Virus record (IMG/VR): IMGVR_UViG_3300037225_000351
Span: 1 to 64,000 of that record
Source of the DNA: a virus
DNA: 64,000 nt
Strand: one strand, 5' to 3'
In this document: in pieces, positions 39,302 to 48,551 of the stretch
Numbering within the stretch: position 1 is the stretch's first letter
Layout of the letters: the number at the start of each line of letters is the position of its first letter
The notes under the pieces: model-generated
Seen by the model: only the letters and a program-made list of their open reading frames with translations
Databases searched by the model: none
What the model was told of the DNA's origin: nothing
Position numbers and translations under genes: made by a program

Positions 39302-42300
39302 GCAAACATTTCCTCTAATGAATTAGTTTCCAAAGTTATTTTTCCCCATCCAAGGGAATGGAAAAATCTTCCTATTACATCCTCAAATGTTATTTCCCAT
39401 TGTTTTTCATAATTCACATTAAAAAGTTCATTAAATTTATCTGGCCATTTACTAATCATTGCTATTACTTCCTGGTTAATAAAATTATTATCATAAACAT
39501 AAACAAACTTAATTTTCTCTCTATCATCTATATATTTTAATGGTAGTTTATAAAAGCCAACAACATAATTATAGTTAATGCTTGCTTTGTTGCGTTGTGG
39601 TGTGCCTTTATCATAACTCAAACCAGTATTTAAATATTCTTGTATTGATTTGGAATATTTCTGATATTCTTTTATTCCAGATGGTTTTGCTATTTCATCT
39701 GGAGAGCACTTAAAGAACTCCAATTTAATTTTCCTAATATAATCTATAACTTTACTTTTATCCTCTGTATCAAATATCATCTTTACAACTTCTTTAATTT
39801 TTTCCCTACAGAAGCGCGGGGTATCAGTCCTAACAATTTCTATACCTGTGATTGCTAATTTAGGAATATCAAATCTCTGACCTTTCTTTTCTATAATCTC
39901 ATCGACGTATTTCTTCATCGCTATTATAAGTTTTTTAGTAATAATCTTTTCTGCTTTGAATTTAAATATCTGCTTAATCCCATATCTCTCAGCATACAGA
40001 TTAAGAATCCTATCATAGAACGGATTAAAGAGTCTATCATTTATCTTATGAGTAAACTCTAAAAATTCTTTATTATCTTTAAATTCTAATCCAATAGTGT
40101 CTAACATTTCCTGAAAGCATATATGTCCAGAATCAGTATCAATCAAACATACTACTTCTTTTTTTAATGGAACTACATCTTTAACTCTAACATATTCTGG
40201 AATAATTTTCTGAGCTATCAAATGCCAATTCTCTAAGAGATATGTATTAGTCTTATTAGTTAAGTATTTTATCAGATCCCTTCCACATGCTGTTACCGTC
40301 CTTGAAATATCAATATTATAAAGACAAAAATATGGTGATCCTGTTGCGCCATATATACTTTGGCCCGCCCACATAAACTTACCATTCCGCCCAACATAAA
40401 CAGTATGATTATCCTTAACTGTTAAATTATATACTTTATCCTTATAATATTCTTTTTTTATTTGATATTGTTTTATTGTAAAATCTGTTTTAATAATCCA
40501 TATTCTATAACAACCACTATCAATACTATAATGAGGCATGAATCCTAATAGTAAACATAGTTGCATATAATCATTAAATAATTTTTTATATTTTAAAGAA
40601 ATATTATATCTAAATGAATTACGTGTTTTATTTCCATCTCCTAAATACATATATTCAAATAGTAAATTATAGTCAATAACATTATCAAATTTATTATTTA
40701 AAATGTGTTTATCGTATTTTTTCCCAAAATTGTCCTTAACTATTTGATATAATAAATCGGAACATATACATTGGTTTTTTTTGTCTCTAATTTTTCCCAT
40801 CTTATCATCTGTTATATTATTAAAAAGATCGTTGATTTTTTCATATATAATAGGATGGACTTTTTTTGATTGAGTTATTGTGATTTTTTTTGTTAAGCCT
40901 CTTACATTTCCATTACTATAATTTTTTTTCACATTTTCATATAAACTACCTTCGGCTAAATATATGCCAATAAATTTAGAAAATTCTTTAATATTTATTT
41001 TTAATAACTGTAAAGAACATCTTTTATTTCTTTTGTGTCTAGCATATATTATAAAGCCAAAATCATAACAGTTTCTTATTTGTTCGTTTGAAGGAATATC
41101 TTTAATTAGAGCCATTTTTAATCTGCACTCAGATTGGATCTGTTCAAGATTTAAAAAAACGCCTTTATTATTTAATTCTGTTCTAACTAATCTAAGATCG
41201 TGATTATTAGGATAAGATATTAAATATTCATATTCATCTTTATTATCTATATATTCATTTAAATATATAAATTCCTCTTTGTATTCTTTAATTATTTTAT
41301 TATGAATTGGAAATTTTTTTCTGCCTTTAAATTCTAAAAGTTCCTTGGCTTTTATTGTTTGTATTATTCTTTTTTTAAATTTTGTTTCTAAAAGATTATG
41401 TTCTGGTGTAACTTTTAAATCTATTTTTTTAGATTTTAAACAGACTAGCTCCCCAACATAATCATATTCATAGGTTTTTTCAACCGGCTTAATTTCTAAA
41501 TTATGATTTTCTTTATTAATAGAATAGACTAAATCTCCTACCTTGACATCTTTAATAAATTTTTCACCATCTACAGTCATTATTTTTGTATCTTTATGGA
41601 AACAATTCATATAAATTTTCTTTACATATTGATTCCGATCATAATACTTTGCAGTTCCTTTTTCTTCTTCTATTTGTGCTTTAAGATAAGGAATCTGTGC
41701 TAACTCTATTTTATACCTCTTAGAAATTTCTTTATCATCTAATCCTTCATCTACTCCAATGCAAACATTATACTTAGTAACATTCTCTACACGTCTATCA
41801 AATATATTTTTTATGATCTCTGGTAGTATTCCTAATTGTTTCTTATAGTAAATTCCTTCAATTGGTGTTTTAATAAGATCTGAATTATCTAATGGATCGT
41901 GTACTAATGTCTCCGGGGAAAGGTTAAAAGCCATCTGGACGTGGGGGTACATCGAAACAATATCAAAGTTCTCACACCATTTGTAATAACCTTCCATTGC
42001 CATCACATGAGCACCTTCAAAATCTCTATGACCTTCTGATTTCTGTCTGTCTGGAATTACTATATTTTTTCTGTGACAATATTTGAGAACTTGTCCTGTA
42101 ATTAAATTGACGGAACTAAAAATCTTTTCAAGAGGGATCAAAGAATCGTGGCACATACTAATAGCAAGCTCAAATAATCTAAGCTTATCATCGAGTTTCT
42201 TTACGAGTAGAACATCTTGGATATTATACTCTACAAATTTATTCCAATCAGTTTTCCATATATCATTAATTGTTCCTTCAAAAGTTATCTTGCCTTCTTT

Positions 42301-43116
42301 AATTTCCTCTAAGCATATCGCATCAAGACTATATTTCTCTCTTTTTGTACGAGTAAAGTTCTTATATAAATCCAAGTAATCAAGTGTTGCGAGTCCTGCA
42401 AGAGAGTAACCACCACCTTCGACATGATATCCGTCCTGATGTGAGTTCTCTCTATGAATGTTTAAAGGGGATAATGAAAGATCCAATTGCAGAATCTCGC
42501 ATCGTTTGATAATATAAGGAATATCGAAGACCTTACAAAACCAACCACTCAACACGGACAACCTACATTTTCTAAAAAACTCTATAAATTTTGTAAGAAG
42601 AACAGTCTCATCGGCGCAATAGATATAATTTTTTACAGATTCATCATTCCCTGTATATTCCTGAGTTCCGAATGTATAAACTTGATCTTTTTTACTTAAC
42701 CATAGAGATATAAGATTGATTGGACAGTTAGGATTTTCTGGTTTTGACCACGATCCATCACTACGAACTTCTATATCTATTATTCCAATATTAAATTGTT
42801 TGATGTCTGATTTTATTATTTGATTACCGTAAGTCTTTTGTAGGAATTTGATTTCTTGGGAGATCTTAGCTTCACAAGTTTTAATGCCACACTCTAAAAG
42901 GGATTTCACACCATCGTAAGACTCTGAAATTTCTTTTAGAACTGGCAGACCATAGATATCTTTGATTGCTGATTTGTTTTCTTTATCATAGATGTAGTAG
43001 TCAAATTCTGCCTCTACTTCATCATGTCTATCCTTTCCTGCATCGTCTATATAGTAATGATGAAGCTTGGAGTGGTACATATCATAGTAGACGTTCTTAA
43101 ATGCAATTGGAGACAT
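39298..43116 (-). CDS. 43: Family B DNA polymerase (gp43) with intein
   Basis: Start at ATG 43116, which overlaps the TAA of the upstream gene; the frame extends to 43200 inside that gene. Exteins total 857 residues (T4 gp43 is 898). Exonuclease motifs 'IGIIDIEVRSDGSW', 'LSGWFCKVFDIPYIIKR' and 'YNIQDVLLVKKLD'; polymerase motif A 'FDIVSMYPHVQMAFNLSPET', motif B 'YVKKIYMN' + 'SIYGATGSPYF' joined after splicing, motif C 'VVCLIDTDSGHI'. The C-terminus 'NSLEEMFA' resembles a clamp-binding peptide. The 415-residue intein sits in motif B. Confidence 0.95.
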   Translation of the reverse strand: MSPIAFKNVYYDMYHSKLHHYYIDDAGKDRHDEVEAEFDYYIYDKENKSAIKDIYGLPVLKEISESYDGVKSLLECGIKTCEAKISQEIKFLQKTYGNQIIKSDIKQFNIGIIDIEVRSDGSWSKPENPNCPINLISLWLSKKDQVYTFGTQEYTGNDESVKNYIYCADETVLLTKFIEFFRKCRLSVLSGWFCKVFDIPYIIKRCEILQLDLSLSPLNIHRENSHQDGYHVEGGGYSLAGLATLDYLDLYKNFTRTKREKYSLDAICLEEIKEGKITFEGTINDIWKTDWNKFVEYNIQDVLLVKKLDDKLRLFELAISMCHDSLIPLEKIFSSVNLITGQVLKYCHRKNIVIPDRQKSEGHRDFEGAHVMAMEGYYKWCENFDIVSMYPHVQMAFNLSPETLVHDPLDNSDLIKTPIEGIYYKKQLGILPEIIKNIFDRRVENVTKYNVCIGVDEGLDDKEISKRYKIELAQIPYLKAQIEEEKGTAKYYDRNQYVKKIYMNCFHKDTKIMTVDGEKFIKDVKVGDLVYSINKENHNLEIKPVEKTYEYDYVGELVCLKSKKIDLKVTPEHNLLETKFKKRIIQTIKAKELLEFKGRKKFPIHNKIIKEYKEEFIYLNEYIDNKDEYEYLISYPNNHDLRLVRTELNNKGVFLNLEQIQSECRLKMALIKDIPSNEQIRNCYDFGFIIYARHKRNKRCSLQLLKINIKEFSKFIGIYLAEGSLYENVKKNYSNGNVRGLTKKITITQSKKVHPIIYEKINDLFNNITDDKMGKIRDKKNQCICSDLLYQIVKDNFGKKYDKHILNNKFDNVIDYNLLFEYMYLGDGNKTRNSFRYNISLKYKKLFNDYMQLCLLLGFMPHYSIDSGCYRIWIIKTDFTIKQYQIKKEYYKDKVYNLTVKDNHTVYVGRNGKFMWAGQSIYGATGSPYFCLYNIDISRTVTACGRDLIKYLTNKTNTYLLENWHLIAQKIIPEYVRVKDVVPLKKEVVCLIDTDSGHICFQEMLDTIGLEFKDNKEFLEFTHKINDRLFNPFYDRILNLYAERYGIKQIFKFKAEKIITKKLIIAMKKYVDEIIEKKGQRFDIPKLAITGIEIVRTDTPRFCREKIKEVVKMIFDTEDKSKVIDYIRKIKLEFFKCSPDEIAKPSGIKEYQKYSKSIQEYLNTGLSYDKGTPQRNKASINYNYVVGFYKLPLKYIDDREKIKFVYVYDNNFINQEVIAMISKWPDKFNELFNVNYEKQWEITFEDVIGRFFHSLGWGKITLETNSLEEMFA
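40360..41604 (-). mobile_element. LAGLIDADG intein in DNA polymerase motif B
   Basis: 415 residues from Cys ('CFHKDTKIMTVDGEKFIKDV') to 'YVGRNGKFMWAGQ', followed by Ser +1 of SIYG. Block B 'DLKVTPEHNLLETK'. Homing helices 'FSKFIGIYLAEGS' and 'LFEYMYLGDGN'. The insertion point is the KxxMN/SxYG site used by inteins in many B-family polymerases. The C-terminal residues are Gly-Gln instead of His-Asn; the shared NG-W-G ending links it to the intein at 33022. Confidence 0.92.
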
Positions 43117-43496
43117 TAGGTAGGTATTTCCTTTTTTAATTTTTTTCTTTGATAATTTTTCTTGTTGTATGCTTTTCTTTCTTCTATGGTCATACTCCAA
43201 TATCTTTTTTTGTCTCGTTCTCTATAATATTTTCTTGATTCTTCTATGTTTTCGTGGTAGCGTTTTCTTTGATATTCTCTTTGATAATTGTCTACTTTAT
43301 CTTTATTTTTAGGATAATAATCGGTTAAAAAATATGTATAATGCTTTTCGTTTACTGATTTTTTATTTTTCTGATACCATGCTTTAAAGTATTTGTTATT
43401 AACTGCTGTATAATAATTATTTGCATAAGCATTTGTTCTGCCATTCTCTTGAGTTTCCCATGCTTTAACACTTTCAACATATGAAGTTGCTTTCAT
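43116..43496 (-). CDS. Basic Tyr/Lys-rich protein, possible homing-gene remnant
   Basis: 126 residues from ATG 43496 (AAAGGA upstream). Extremely rich in Lys, Tyr, Asn and Arg ('KYFKAWYQKNKKSVNEKHYT'), with the spaced helices seen in the N-terminal DNA-binding part of HNH proteins such as the one at 59172, but without an HNH core. Its TAA overlaps the gene 43 ATG, so it is coupled to the polymerase. It may be a truncated homing gene or a translational regulator. Confidence 0.5.
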   Translation of the reverse strand: MKATSYVESVKAWETQENGRTNAYANNYYTAVNNKYFKAWYQKNKKSVNEKHYTYFLTDYYPKNKDKVDNYQREYQRKRYHENIEESRKYYRERDKKRYWSMTIEERKAYNKKNYQRKKLKKEIPT

Positions 43497-43527
43497 TAGA
43501 TTCCTTTGAAAAAATTCTAACAAATAA

Positions 43528-43556
43528 AGTATAATGTTTTTTTGGAGAGATGTCAA
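43528..43556 (-). promoter_or_regulatory. Sigma70 promoter TTGACA-17-TATACT
   Basis: Minus strand: TTGACA at 43556-43551, 17-bp spacer with A-tract, TATACT at 43533-43528. Drives the basic gene and DNA polymerase gp43. Confidence 0.88.
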
Positions 43557-43570
43557 GAAGTTTCTTTTGT

Positions 43571-44728
43571 TTATAGCATCTTTAGAAATTTAGACATCCA
43601 CTTTGGTCTAAGATAAAATTTGTTGTATGCTTGTTCTTTAAGTTCATTTATTCTATCAGCAGTAAAATTATTATGCTTAAAACAGAGATTATATCCTGTC
43701 ATGTTTTCATATTTTTCTGTTAATTCTACTTGTGATGAAAGTTTGGTTCCAGGATATGGAGTTGAAACAAAAAATTCTGCGATGTTTGGATTGAGATATA
43801 TAGAAAGATTAATTGTTTCTTTGATTGTTTCTTCTGTATCTTTAGGAAATCCAAGTATAAAAAAGCATGTTGTTTTAATTCCAATTATCTCACAATAATC
43901 TATGATAGCTTTGATTGTATTATTAGATGGTTTAGTCCGATTAACTGACTTTAAAACTTCTTCATTGCCGCATTCAATTCCAAAATGTATAGCCTTACAT
44001 CCAGACTTTTTCATTTCATATAATAATTCTAAGGTCACAGTCTCAATTCGAGTCTCACAAGCAAATTCTAAATTATATTTCTTTAATTCATTTATAATTT
44101 TAATGGTTCTATCATTATCTGCTGTAAATAAAGGATCTCTAAAAATTATTCCCTTCACATCATATTTTTTTACATTATTTTCTATTTCTGCTATAACATC
44201 ATTTAAAGGTCTTGGATTCCATTCTCCATAATAAGAACAATAAGGACAATACGAGCATTTATATTTACATCCATAAGCTGTTACCATTGGCACTACAGGA
44301 CTCTTTTTTAGAGATGGAAAATATTTGAATGCTTTATAATCAAATAGTTCCCACATTGGAAAAACATTATTATCAACTTCGATGTATTTTTTAATTCTTT
44401 CAAGATTATATTTTGCGGTTGCTCCAAAAAATGTGACATCTTTAAGTTCTTTTGAGACATTCAATTCATGTTCAAATCCGTTAAGAGATGAATGAATATA
44501 ATAAGCATCTGCAATTCCTGGTTCGTTTGCTACTGTCACGTTGTGTCCTGCCATTTTTAATTTAGATGCTATAAGTGCAGTTTGGAGATCTGGTATATTG
44601 ACACTTTTACTTTTAGCCCATCCTATCATTTTTGGAATAATAGAATGTCCTAAATCAAAGCCAAGCCCAAAACTCCCCATGCAGTCTTTATTTACTTTTG
44701 ATTTTAATGAAAGAACTTGGATTTGCAT
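43571..44728 (-). CDS. Radical SAM protein with B12-binding-like N-terminus
   Basis: 385 residues. The N-terminal 120 residues resemble a cobalamin-binding domain ('TALIASKLKMAGHNVTVANE'). The radical-SAM cluster is 'YGCKYKCSYCPYCSYYG' (CxxxCxxC), followed by 'AIHFGIECGNEEVLKSVNRT' and 'TCFFILGFPKDTEETIKETI', standard TIM-barrel features. Such enzymes do methyl transfers or ring rearrangements; the substrate is unknown. The ATG lies 6-7 nt from the -10 element, so the mRNA may be leaderless. Together with the two glycosyltransferases it may modify a nucleotide, sugar or protein. Confidence 0.8.
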   Translation of the reverse strand: MQIQVLSLKSKVNKDCMGSFGLGFDLGHSIIPKMIGWAKSKSVNIPDLQTALIASKLKMAGHNVTVANEPGIADAYYIHSSLNGFEHELNVSKELKDVTFFGATAKYNLERIKKYIEVDNNVFPMWELFDYKAFKYFPSLKKSPVVPMVTAYGCKYKCSYCPYCSYYGEWNPRPLNDVIAEIENNVKKYDVKGIIFRDPLFTADNDRTIKIINELKKYNLEFACETRIETVTLELLYEMKKSGCKAIHFGIECGNEEVLKSVNRTKPSNNTIKAIIDYCEIIGIKTTCFFILGFPKDTEETIKETINLSIYLNPNIAEFFVSTPYPGTKLSSQVELTEKYENMTGYNLCFKHNNFTADRINELKEQAYNKFYLRPKWMSKFLKML

Positions 44729-44734
44729 TAAGAA

Positions 44735-44763
44735 AGTATAATGTTTTTTTGGGGTGATGTCAA
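44735..44763 (-). promoter_or_regulatory. Sigma70 promoter TTGACA-17-TATACT (leaderless gene)
   Basis: Minus strand: TTGACA at 44763-44758, 17-bp spacer with A-tract, TATACT at 44740-44735. The expected start near 44728 coincides with the ATG of the radical SAM gene. Confidence 0.88.
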
Positions 44764-44771
44764 GAACTATT

Positions 44772-45977
44772 TTAAAGAATTGATGTCCACCTCTGAATAT
44801 TCTTTGCAGATTCTAAGTAACGACCTTCTTTTTTCATCCATTCATATTGTTCCTTGAGGACTCTGTTATACTCTTCTGGCTCACTATAATGATCTATAAT
44901 ATTTTCTATATCACTTACAGAACAATTGTGAGATATGGAAGTTAAAATTTTTTGATATGGAGATGGAAGTTTTGGATTAGTAAAAGAACTTCCGATGAAA
45001 AGATTTCCACTTGCGCTGGCTTCAACCATCTTTATATCACTTTTCGATGCGTTAAAAAAGTTTTCCTGTAAAGGTGCGACCATGAAGTCTGTTTTACATT
45101 TGAGAACAGCAGAGGAATGTTGATAACTATTTACCCATTCAAGAACTGTTATTCTGTCTCTAAGATTTTCTAAGAACCAGGGACACCCTCCCATTATTGT
45201 CAAGGAAATTTTATTTTCTCGAACTCCTTTAATTAAAAATTCACTCCATGCTCCTTGAAAATCTCCTGCAAGTTTTTTTTGATTACTGTAATGGCAAGGA
45301 CTGCTCGCAACGAGAATCTTAGGAATTTTTATTTTTTCAGTAATTGGCTTTTTTCTTTGATTTCCCCACGAATATTGAGCAGCACAATTTGGGAGGTAGA
45401 AAGTAGGAACATTAATTTTTAAAGTGTTGATAATGTAGGAAAGAAGGAATTCGCTCGGACTAGTTATGAGGTCGCACAATTTCATGCTTTCAATGCAACA
45501 ATTTCTTACTGCTTCTGTGATTGTTGCTCCTCCATTATTATATTCTGGAATACATTCTCCTATGTCTTCTCCAGCGAAAATGAAATCGTCTAATTCATAT
45601 ATAAGTTTGTATCCGTACTTTTTTTGAAGTTCTTTGAGCTGACGGATTTCTTGAAGATGCGGACCTGACATTAATCTTTGAAGAAAAAATGATTTTGTTT
45701 TCATTAAAATATTATGTTGGAATATAATAGGATTACTTAATATTACTTCAAGATTTCCTTCCTTGGAGAATAAATTATTGATGTAATTTAATGGCTGTGA
45801 GACCCTATAAAATGCGCAGCCGGCTCTATCAGATGAACTCGCAATAACTAAGTTCTTCTGAAGTTTTTGTAAAGATGGCAACGTTTCTGAGAGTTTTTGG
45901 CCTATATTTGGTTGCATTAGTTGTTGTTTGAAGACAGCAAGATCACTAGTTGGAAGCGAAACAATATTATTCGACAT
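44772..45977 (-). CDS. GT-B glycosyltransferase (group 1-like)
   Basis: 401 residues. 'RAGCAFYRVSQPLNYINN' is the opening seen in phage group-1 transferases, 'GYKLIYELDDFIFA' and 'CDLITSPSEFLLSYI' belong to the first Rossmann domain, and 'FMVAPLQENFFNASKSDIKM' with 'VEASASGNLFIGSS' to the donor-binding domain (Glu-rich EASA motif). It would transfer a sugar from a nucleotide sugar; acceptor unknown. Overlaps the preceding gene by 11 nt. Confidence 0.75.
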   Translation of the reverse strand: MSNNIVSLPTSDLAVFKQQLMQPNIGQKLSETLPSLQKLQKNLVIASSSDRAGCAFYRVSQPLNYINNLFSKEGNLEVILSNPIIFQHNILMKTKSFFLQRLMSGPHLQEIRQLKELQKKYGYKLIYELDDFIFAGEDIGECIPEYNNGGATITEAVRNCCIESMKLCDLITSPSEFLLSYIINTLKINVPTFYLPNCAAQYSWGNQRKKPITEKIKIPKILVASSPCHYSNQKKLAGDFQGAWSEFLIKGVRENKISLTIMGGCPWFLENLRDRITVLEWVNSYQHSSAVLKCKTDFMVAPLQENFFNASKSDIKMVEASASGNLFIGSSFTNPKLPSPYQKILTSISHNCSVSDIENIIDHYSEPEEYNRVLKEQYEWMKKEGRYLESAKNIQRWTSIL

Positions 45978-46665
45978 TCAATTCTCCTTCATCACAATCA
46001 AAGTTCTCTGATGTTCCTTCTGCCATTTCCTTTTCAATATCCTCTTTATTTTTCCAAACACGATAGCCAATACAGTTACTCTCACAATCAGAGCAAATAT
46101 TAGGAACAATTATCTCCTCTGAATCCATAATATTAATTACCCCGAAACCATCTATGTACAAATATATCGCATCAATCATAGTCTCAAAGTCTACAAATTC
46201 TCCTACAATAAATTGATGATGATCTTTTACATTTTTTCCATAGTGAATTGCAACCATCACATAATAAATAATTTCTTTATCAACATCACCATAACGAGAA
46301 AATGAAGCGGTAGGTTTTTCTAATAGCGGAGGAGGAGCGTCATGAGGATGTATGCAATCTTTTTTAGGAAGACTATTGACCCATAAATCTCTATAAGCAT
46401 TTAATTTCTTAGGATCAAAATCCATTTTATGTTCTCTGATGAAATCTCCGAAAGCATGAGAATTTACTGCAACTAAAATAGATCCTTCGGTGTTCGCTTG
46501 GAGATCTACTACTTCGCTACAATAATCCCCATAATTCTCAGATGTCATTTCAGGAGCCATTGCCTGCCACGATTTCCAGTCAGGATACATCAAAAAAGGA
46601 ATCCTAAGCTTTGGTTTTGCAATGTGCTTTTTCTTTGTGGTTCTTTTCTTAGTAATTGTCGCCAT
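45967..46665 (-). CDS. Hypothetical protein
   Basis: 232 residues: a very basic N-terminus ('TKKRTTKKKHIAKPKLRIPF'), an alpha/beta body, and a C-terminal 'CSDCESNCIGYRVWKNKEDI' with an acidic tail. The basic start suggests nucleic acid contact. Located between gp47 and the glycosyltransferase. No family recognised. Confidence 0.5.
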   Translation of the reverse strand: MATITKKRTTKKKHIAKPKLRIPFLMYPDWKSWQAMAPEMTSENYGDYCSEVVDLQANTEGSILVAVNSHAFGDFIREHKMDFDPKKLNAYRDLWVNSLPKKDCIHPHDAPPPLLEKPTASFSRYGDVDKEIIYYVMVAIHYGKNVKDHHQFIVGEFVDFETMIDAIYLYIDGFGVINIMDSEEIIVPNICSDCESNCIGYRVWKNKEDIEKEMAEGTSENFDCDEGELNVE

Positions 46666-46674
46666 AAAATTCTC

Positions 46675-47700
46675 CTATTCTCTTAGAGATTCCTCATAAA
46701 TTGTTTTCAGTAGATCTTTAATTTCTTCTTTGTTTTCTATACTCTCTTGGAGGTCCGTAAATTCATTTATAAGTTCACACAATGACTGCCCTTTCTCTGA
46801 TATCTCAACCGTACTGTCAAGATCCTCAGATTTAATTATTACATTACTCAGAGAAGCAGGATTACATTCGTTTACTTGCTTTATGTATTCCTCTAACTTT
46901 TCCTCGTTCTCTGTATCTTTCTCTTGTATAAAAACCTTGACATAATTCTTTGAGATCTCAGATGGAATGATAGGATCGCCATATGAGAGTTTAATATGTT
47001 TGGCTGATTGTATGTTTTCAATAAAAGAATACTCTAAGGTATCTATGTCTAAAATGTAAAAGCCTCTCTTTTGTCCTACATCCCCCCAATTATTTTGGAT
47101 AATACTTCCACAATATATAATTTCAGTATTTTCAAGTTTCATTGTCTGTTGCTGGTGAAAATGTCCTGAGAATACTTTTTTGAATTTCTTAAATGTTTCT
47201 GGATATAAAGAAGATTCAGAATTTTTCCCACCCATCGAAAAGCTATTAATATCAAAATGCCCCGCTACAACCTTTGAATTATATCCTTTTATGTCTTCAA
47301 TAAATTTCTCATTATCAAAAATCCAAGGTACTAAAAGCATTGAAGTATCAAATATATTAACTTCTTGCATCGATTCTATTACTCTTACATTTTGGAATTT
47401 CTTTAAGAACTTTAAGGAATTTATATCTGTTGTCGTGTTGGTATAGCAGTCATGATTCCCCACAAGAACAGTAAAGTGAAATTCATTATCAAAGAGCTTA
47501 TAGACTTCATTTTGAATTTTAGTTTGGACGCTCACGCGATTTTCAAAGCAATCTCCGAGAACTAATACTTCATTTATATTATTGTCTTTTAAGTATGAAT
47601 AAAATTGATTATTAAAGAATCTTTTTTGAGACTCTAAGACAATATCAGAATTTTTAGATGCGCCGAAGTGCCAGTCTCCACAAATTGCAATCTTACTCAT
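46675..47700 (-). CDS. 47: Recombination nuclease subunit gp47 (SbcD/Mre11-like)
   Basis: 341 residues (T4 gp47 is 339). Metal motifs: 'IAICGDWHFGASKNSDIV' (DxH), 'VLVLGDCFENR' (GD), 'TVLVGNHDCYTNTTTDINSL' (GNHD), 'VVAGHFDINSF' and 'KVFSGHFHQQQTMK' (GHxH). With gp46 it resects DNA ends to start recombination-dependent replication and breaks down host DNA. Confidence 0.92.
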   Translation of the reverse strand: MSKIAICGDWHFGASKNSDIVLESQKRFFNNQFYSYLKDNNINEVLVLGDCFENRVSVQTKIQNEVYKLFDNEFHFTVLVGNHDCYTNTTTDINSLKFLKKFQNVRVIESMQEVNIFDTSMLLVPWIFDNEKFIEDIKGYNSKVVAGHFDINSFSMGGKNSESSLYPETFKKFKKVFSGHFHQQQTMKLENTEIIYCGSIIQNNWGDVGQKRGFYILDIDTLEYSFIENIQSAKHIKLSYGDPIIPSEISKNYVKVFIQEKDTENEEKLEEYIKQVNECNPASLSNVIIKSEDLDSTVEISEKGQSLCELINEFTDLQESIENKEEIKDLLKTIYEESLRE

Positions 47701-47715
47701 TATTATTCTTCCTTA

Positions 47716-48132
47716 CTAACTTTCTATCTGTAAATTTAAATATATTTTGTTATCTTTTTCTTCCGTAATAATAGCACTTAATACAAGATCTCCAATATCA
47801 TGACCCCAAATTCCATACTTTCCATCTGTTGTATTTCTATTGTATAATACTTTCCTTTGATTACCTGGGATTATTTTAATTTTTGTAGATTCCTTTTCTT
47901 CCTTGTAAATTTTATGATATGCTTTACTAATACATCTAACAATATCTCTTTTAGTAAATCCTTCTTTTTTATTTGCTTTGATGATGACTTCTGTAGGATT
48001 TGTTAGAGGATATGTTATTTTTATTATTGCTTCTTTGAATGGTATAAGTATGTCATGATCATCTAATCTATCTAATTCGGGCGATGCAATACTAACATAA
48101 TCATACTCATATTCAATTTCGATTGTACTCAT
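47716..48132 (-). CDS. Hypothetical protein
   Basis: 138 residues. Middle segment 'GFTKRDIVRCISKAYHKIYK' and C-terminal 'KYGIWGHDIGDLVLSAI' are the most distinctive parts; alpha/beta. Lies between gp55 and gp47. No family recognised. Confidence 0.5.
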   Translation of the reverse strand: MSTIEIEYEYDYVSIASPELDRLDDHDILIPFKEAIIKITYPLTNPTEVIIKANKKEGFTKRDIVRCISKAYHKIYKEEKESTKIKIIPGNQRKVLYNRNTTDGKYGIWGHDIGDLVLSAIITEEKDNKIYLNLQIES

Positions 48133-48158
48133 AAAATTTCTCCTATAGGTTGGATTGT

Positions 48159-48551
48159 TTATTCTTCTTCAGAACAATAATCTACAGTATCACTAGCATA
48201 TATTGCGTCCCTGCTCGTAAGATAATCAAGCGAAGTGAATAAAGTATCTCTTTTTTTATTTGATATAATACACTGGAGCACAGAATTCCAAACGATCTGG
48301 CTGAAATACGAAAATGGGTTTCGATATTTGACGTCGTAATTTTTAAGATAGCGGACACAATAATAACAACTCAAGCTAACAAATTCTGATTTTCTGTCAT
48401 CTGTATATTTTATAAAAGAGAGTTTTTGTAGCATGTGTTCTGAAATGCTTATAAAAATTTTTCCGAGTTCATTGTAGTCTTTTCTATTGCCCGTATTTTT
48501 ATAACTCACAAGCAAATCATAAAATCGCTGGTTGTCTACGTAATTAGGCAT
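48159..48551 (-). CDS. 55: Late sigma factor (gp55-like)
   Basis: 130 residues (T4 gp55 is 185, so this one is short). Sigma region-2 style core: 'NYVDNQRFYDLLVSYKNTGN' at the front, 'EFVSLSCYYCVRYLKNYDVK' and 'RNPFSYFSQIVWNSVLQCI', which parallels gp55 '[20 protein letters not shown]'. gp55 directs RNA polymerase to TATAAATA late promoters; at least six such sites are in this window. Position between 46 and 47 fits T4-like synteny. Its ATG overlaps the end of the GIY-YIG gene. Confidence 0.82.
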   Translation of the reverse strand: MPNYVDNQRFYDLLVSYKNTGNRKDYNELGKIFISISEHMLQKLSFIKYTDDRKSEFVSLSCYYCVRYLKNYDVKYRNPFSYFSQIVWNSVLQCIISNKKRDTLFTSLDYLTSRDAIYASDTVDYCSEEE

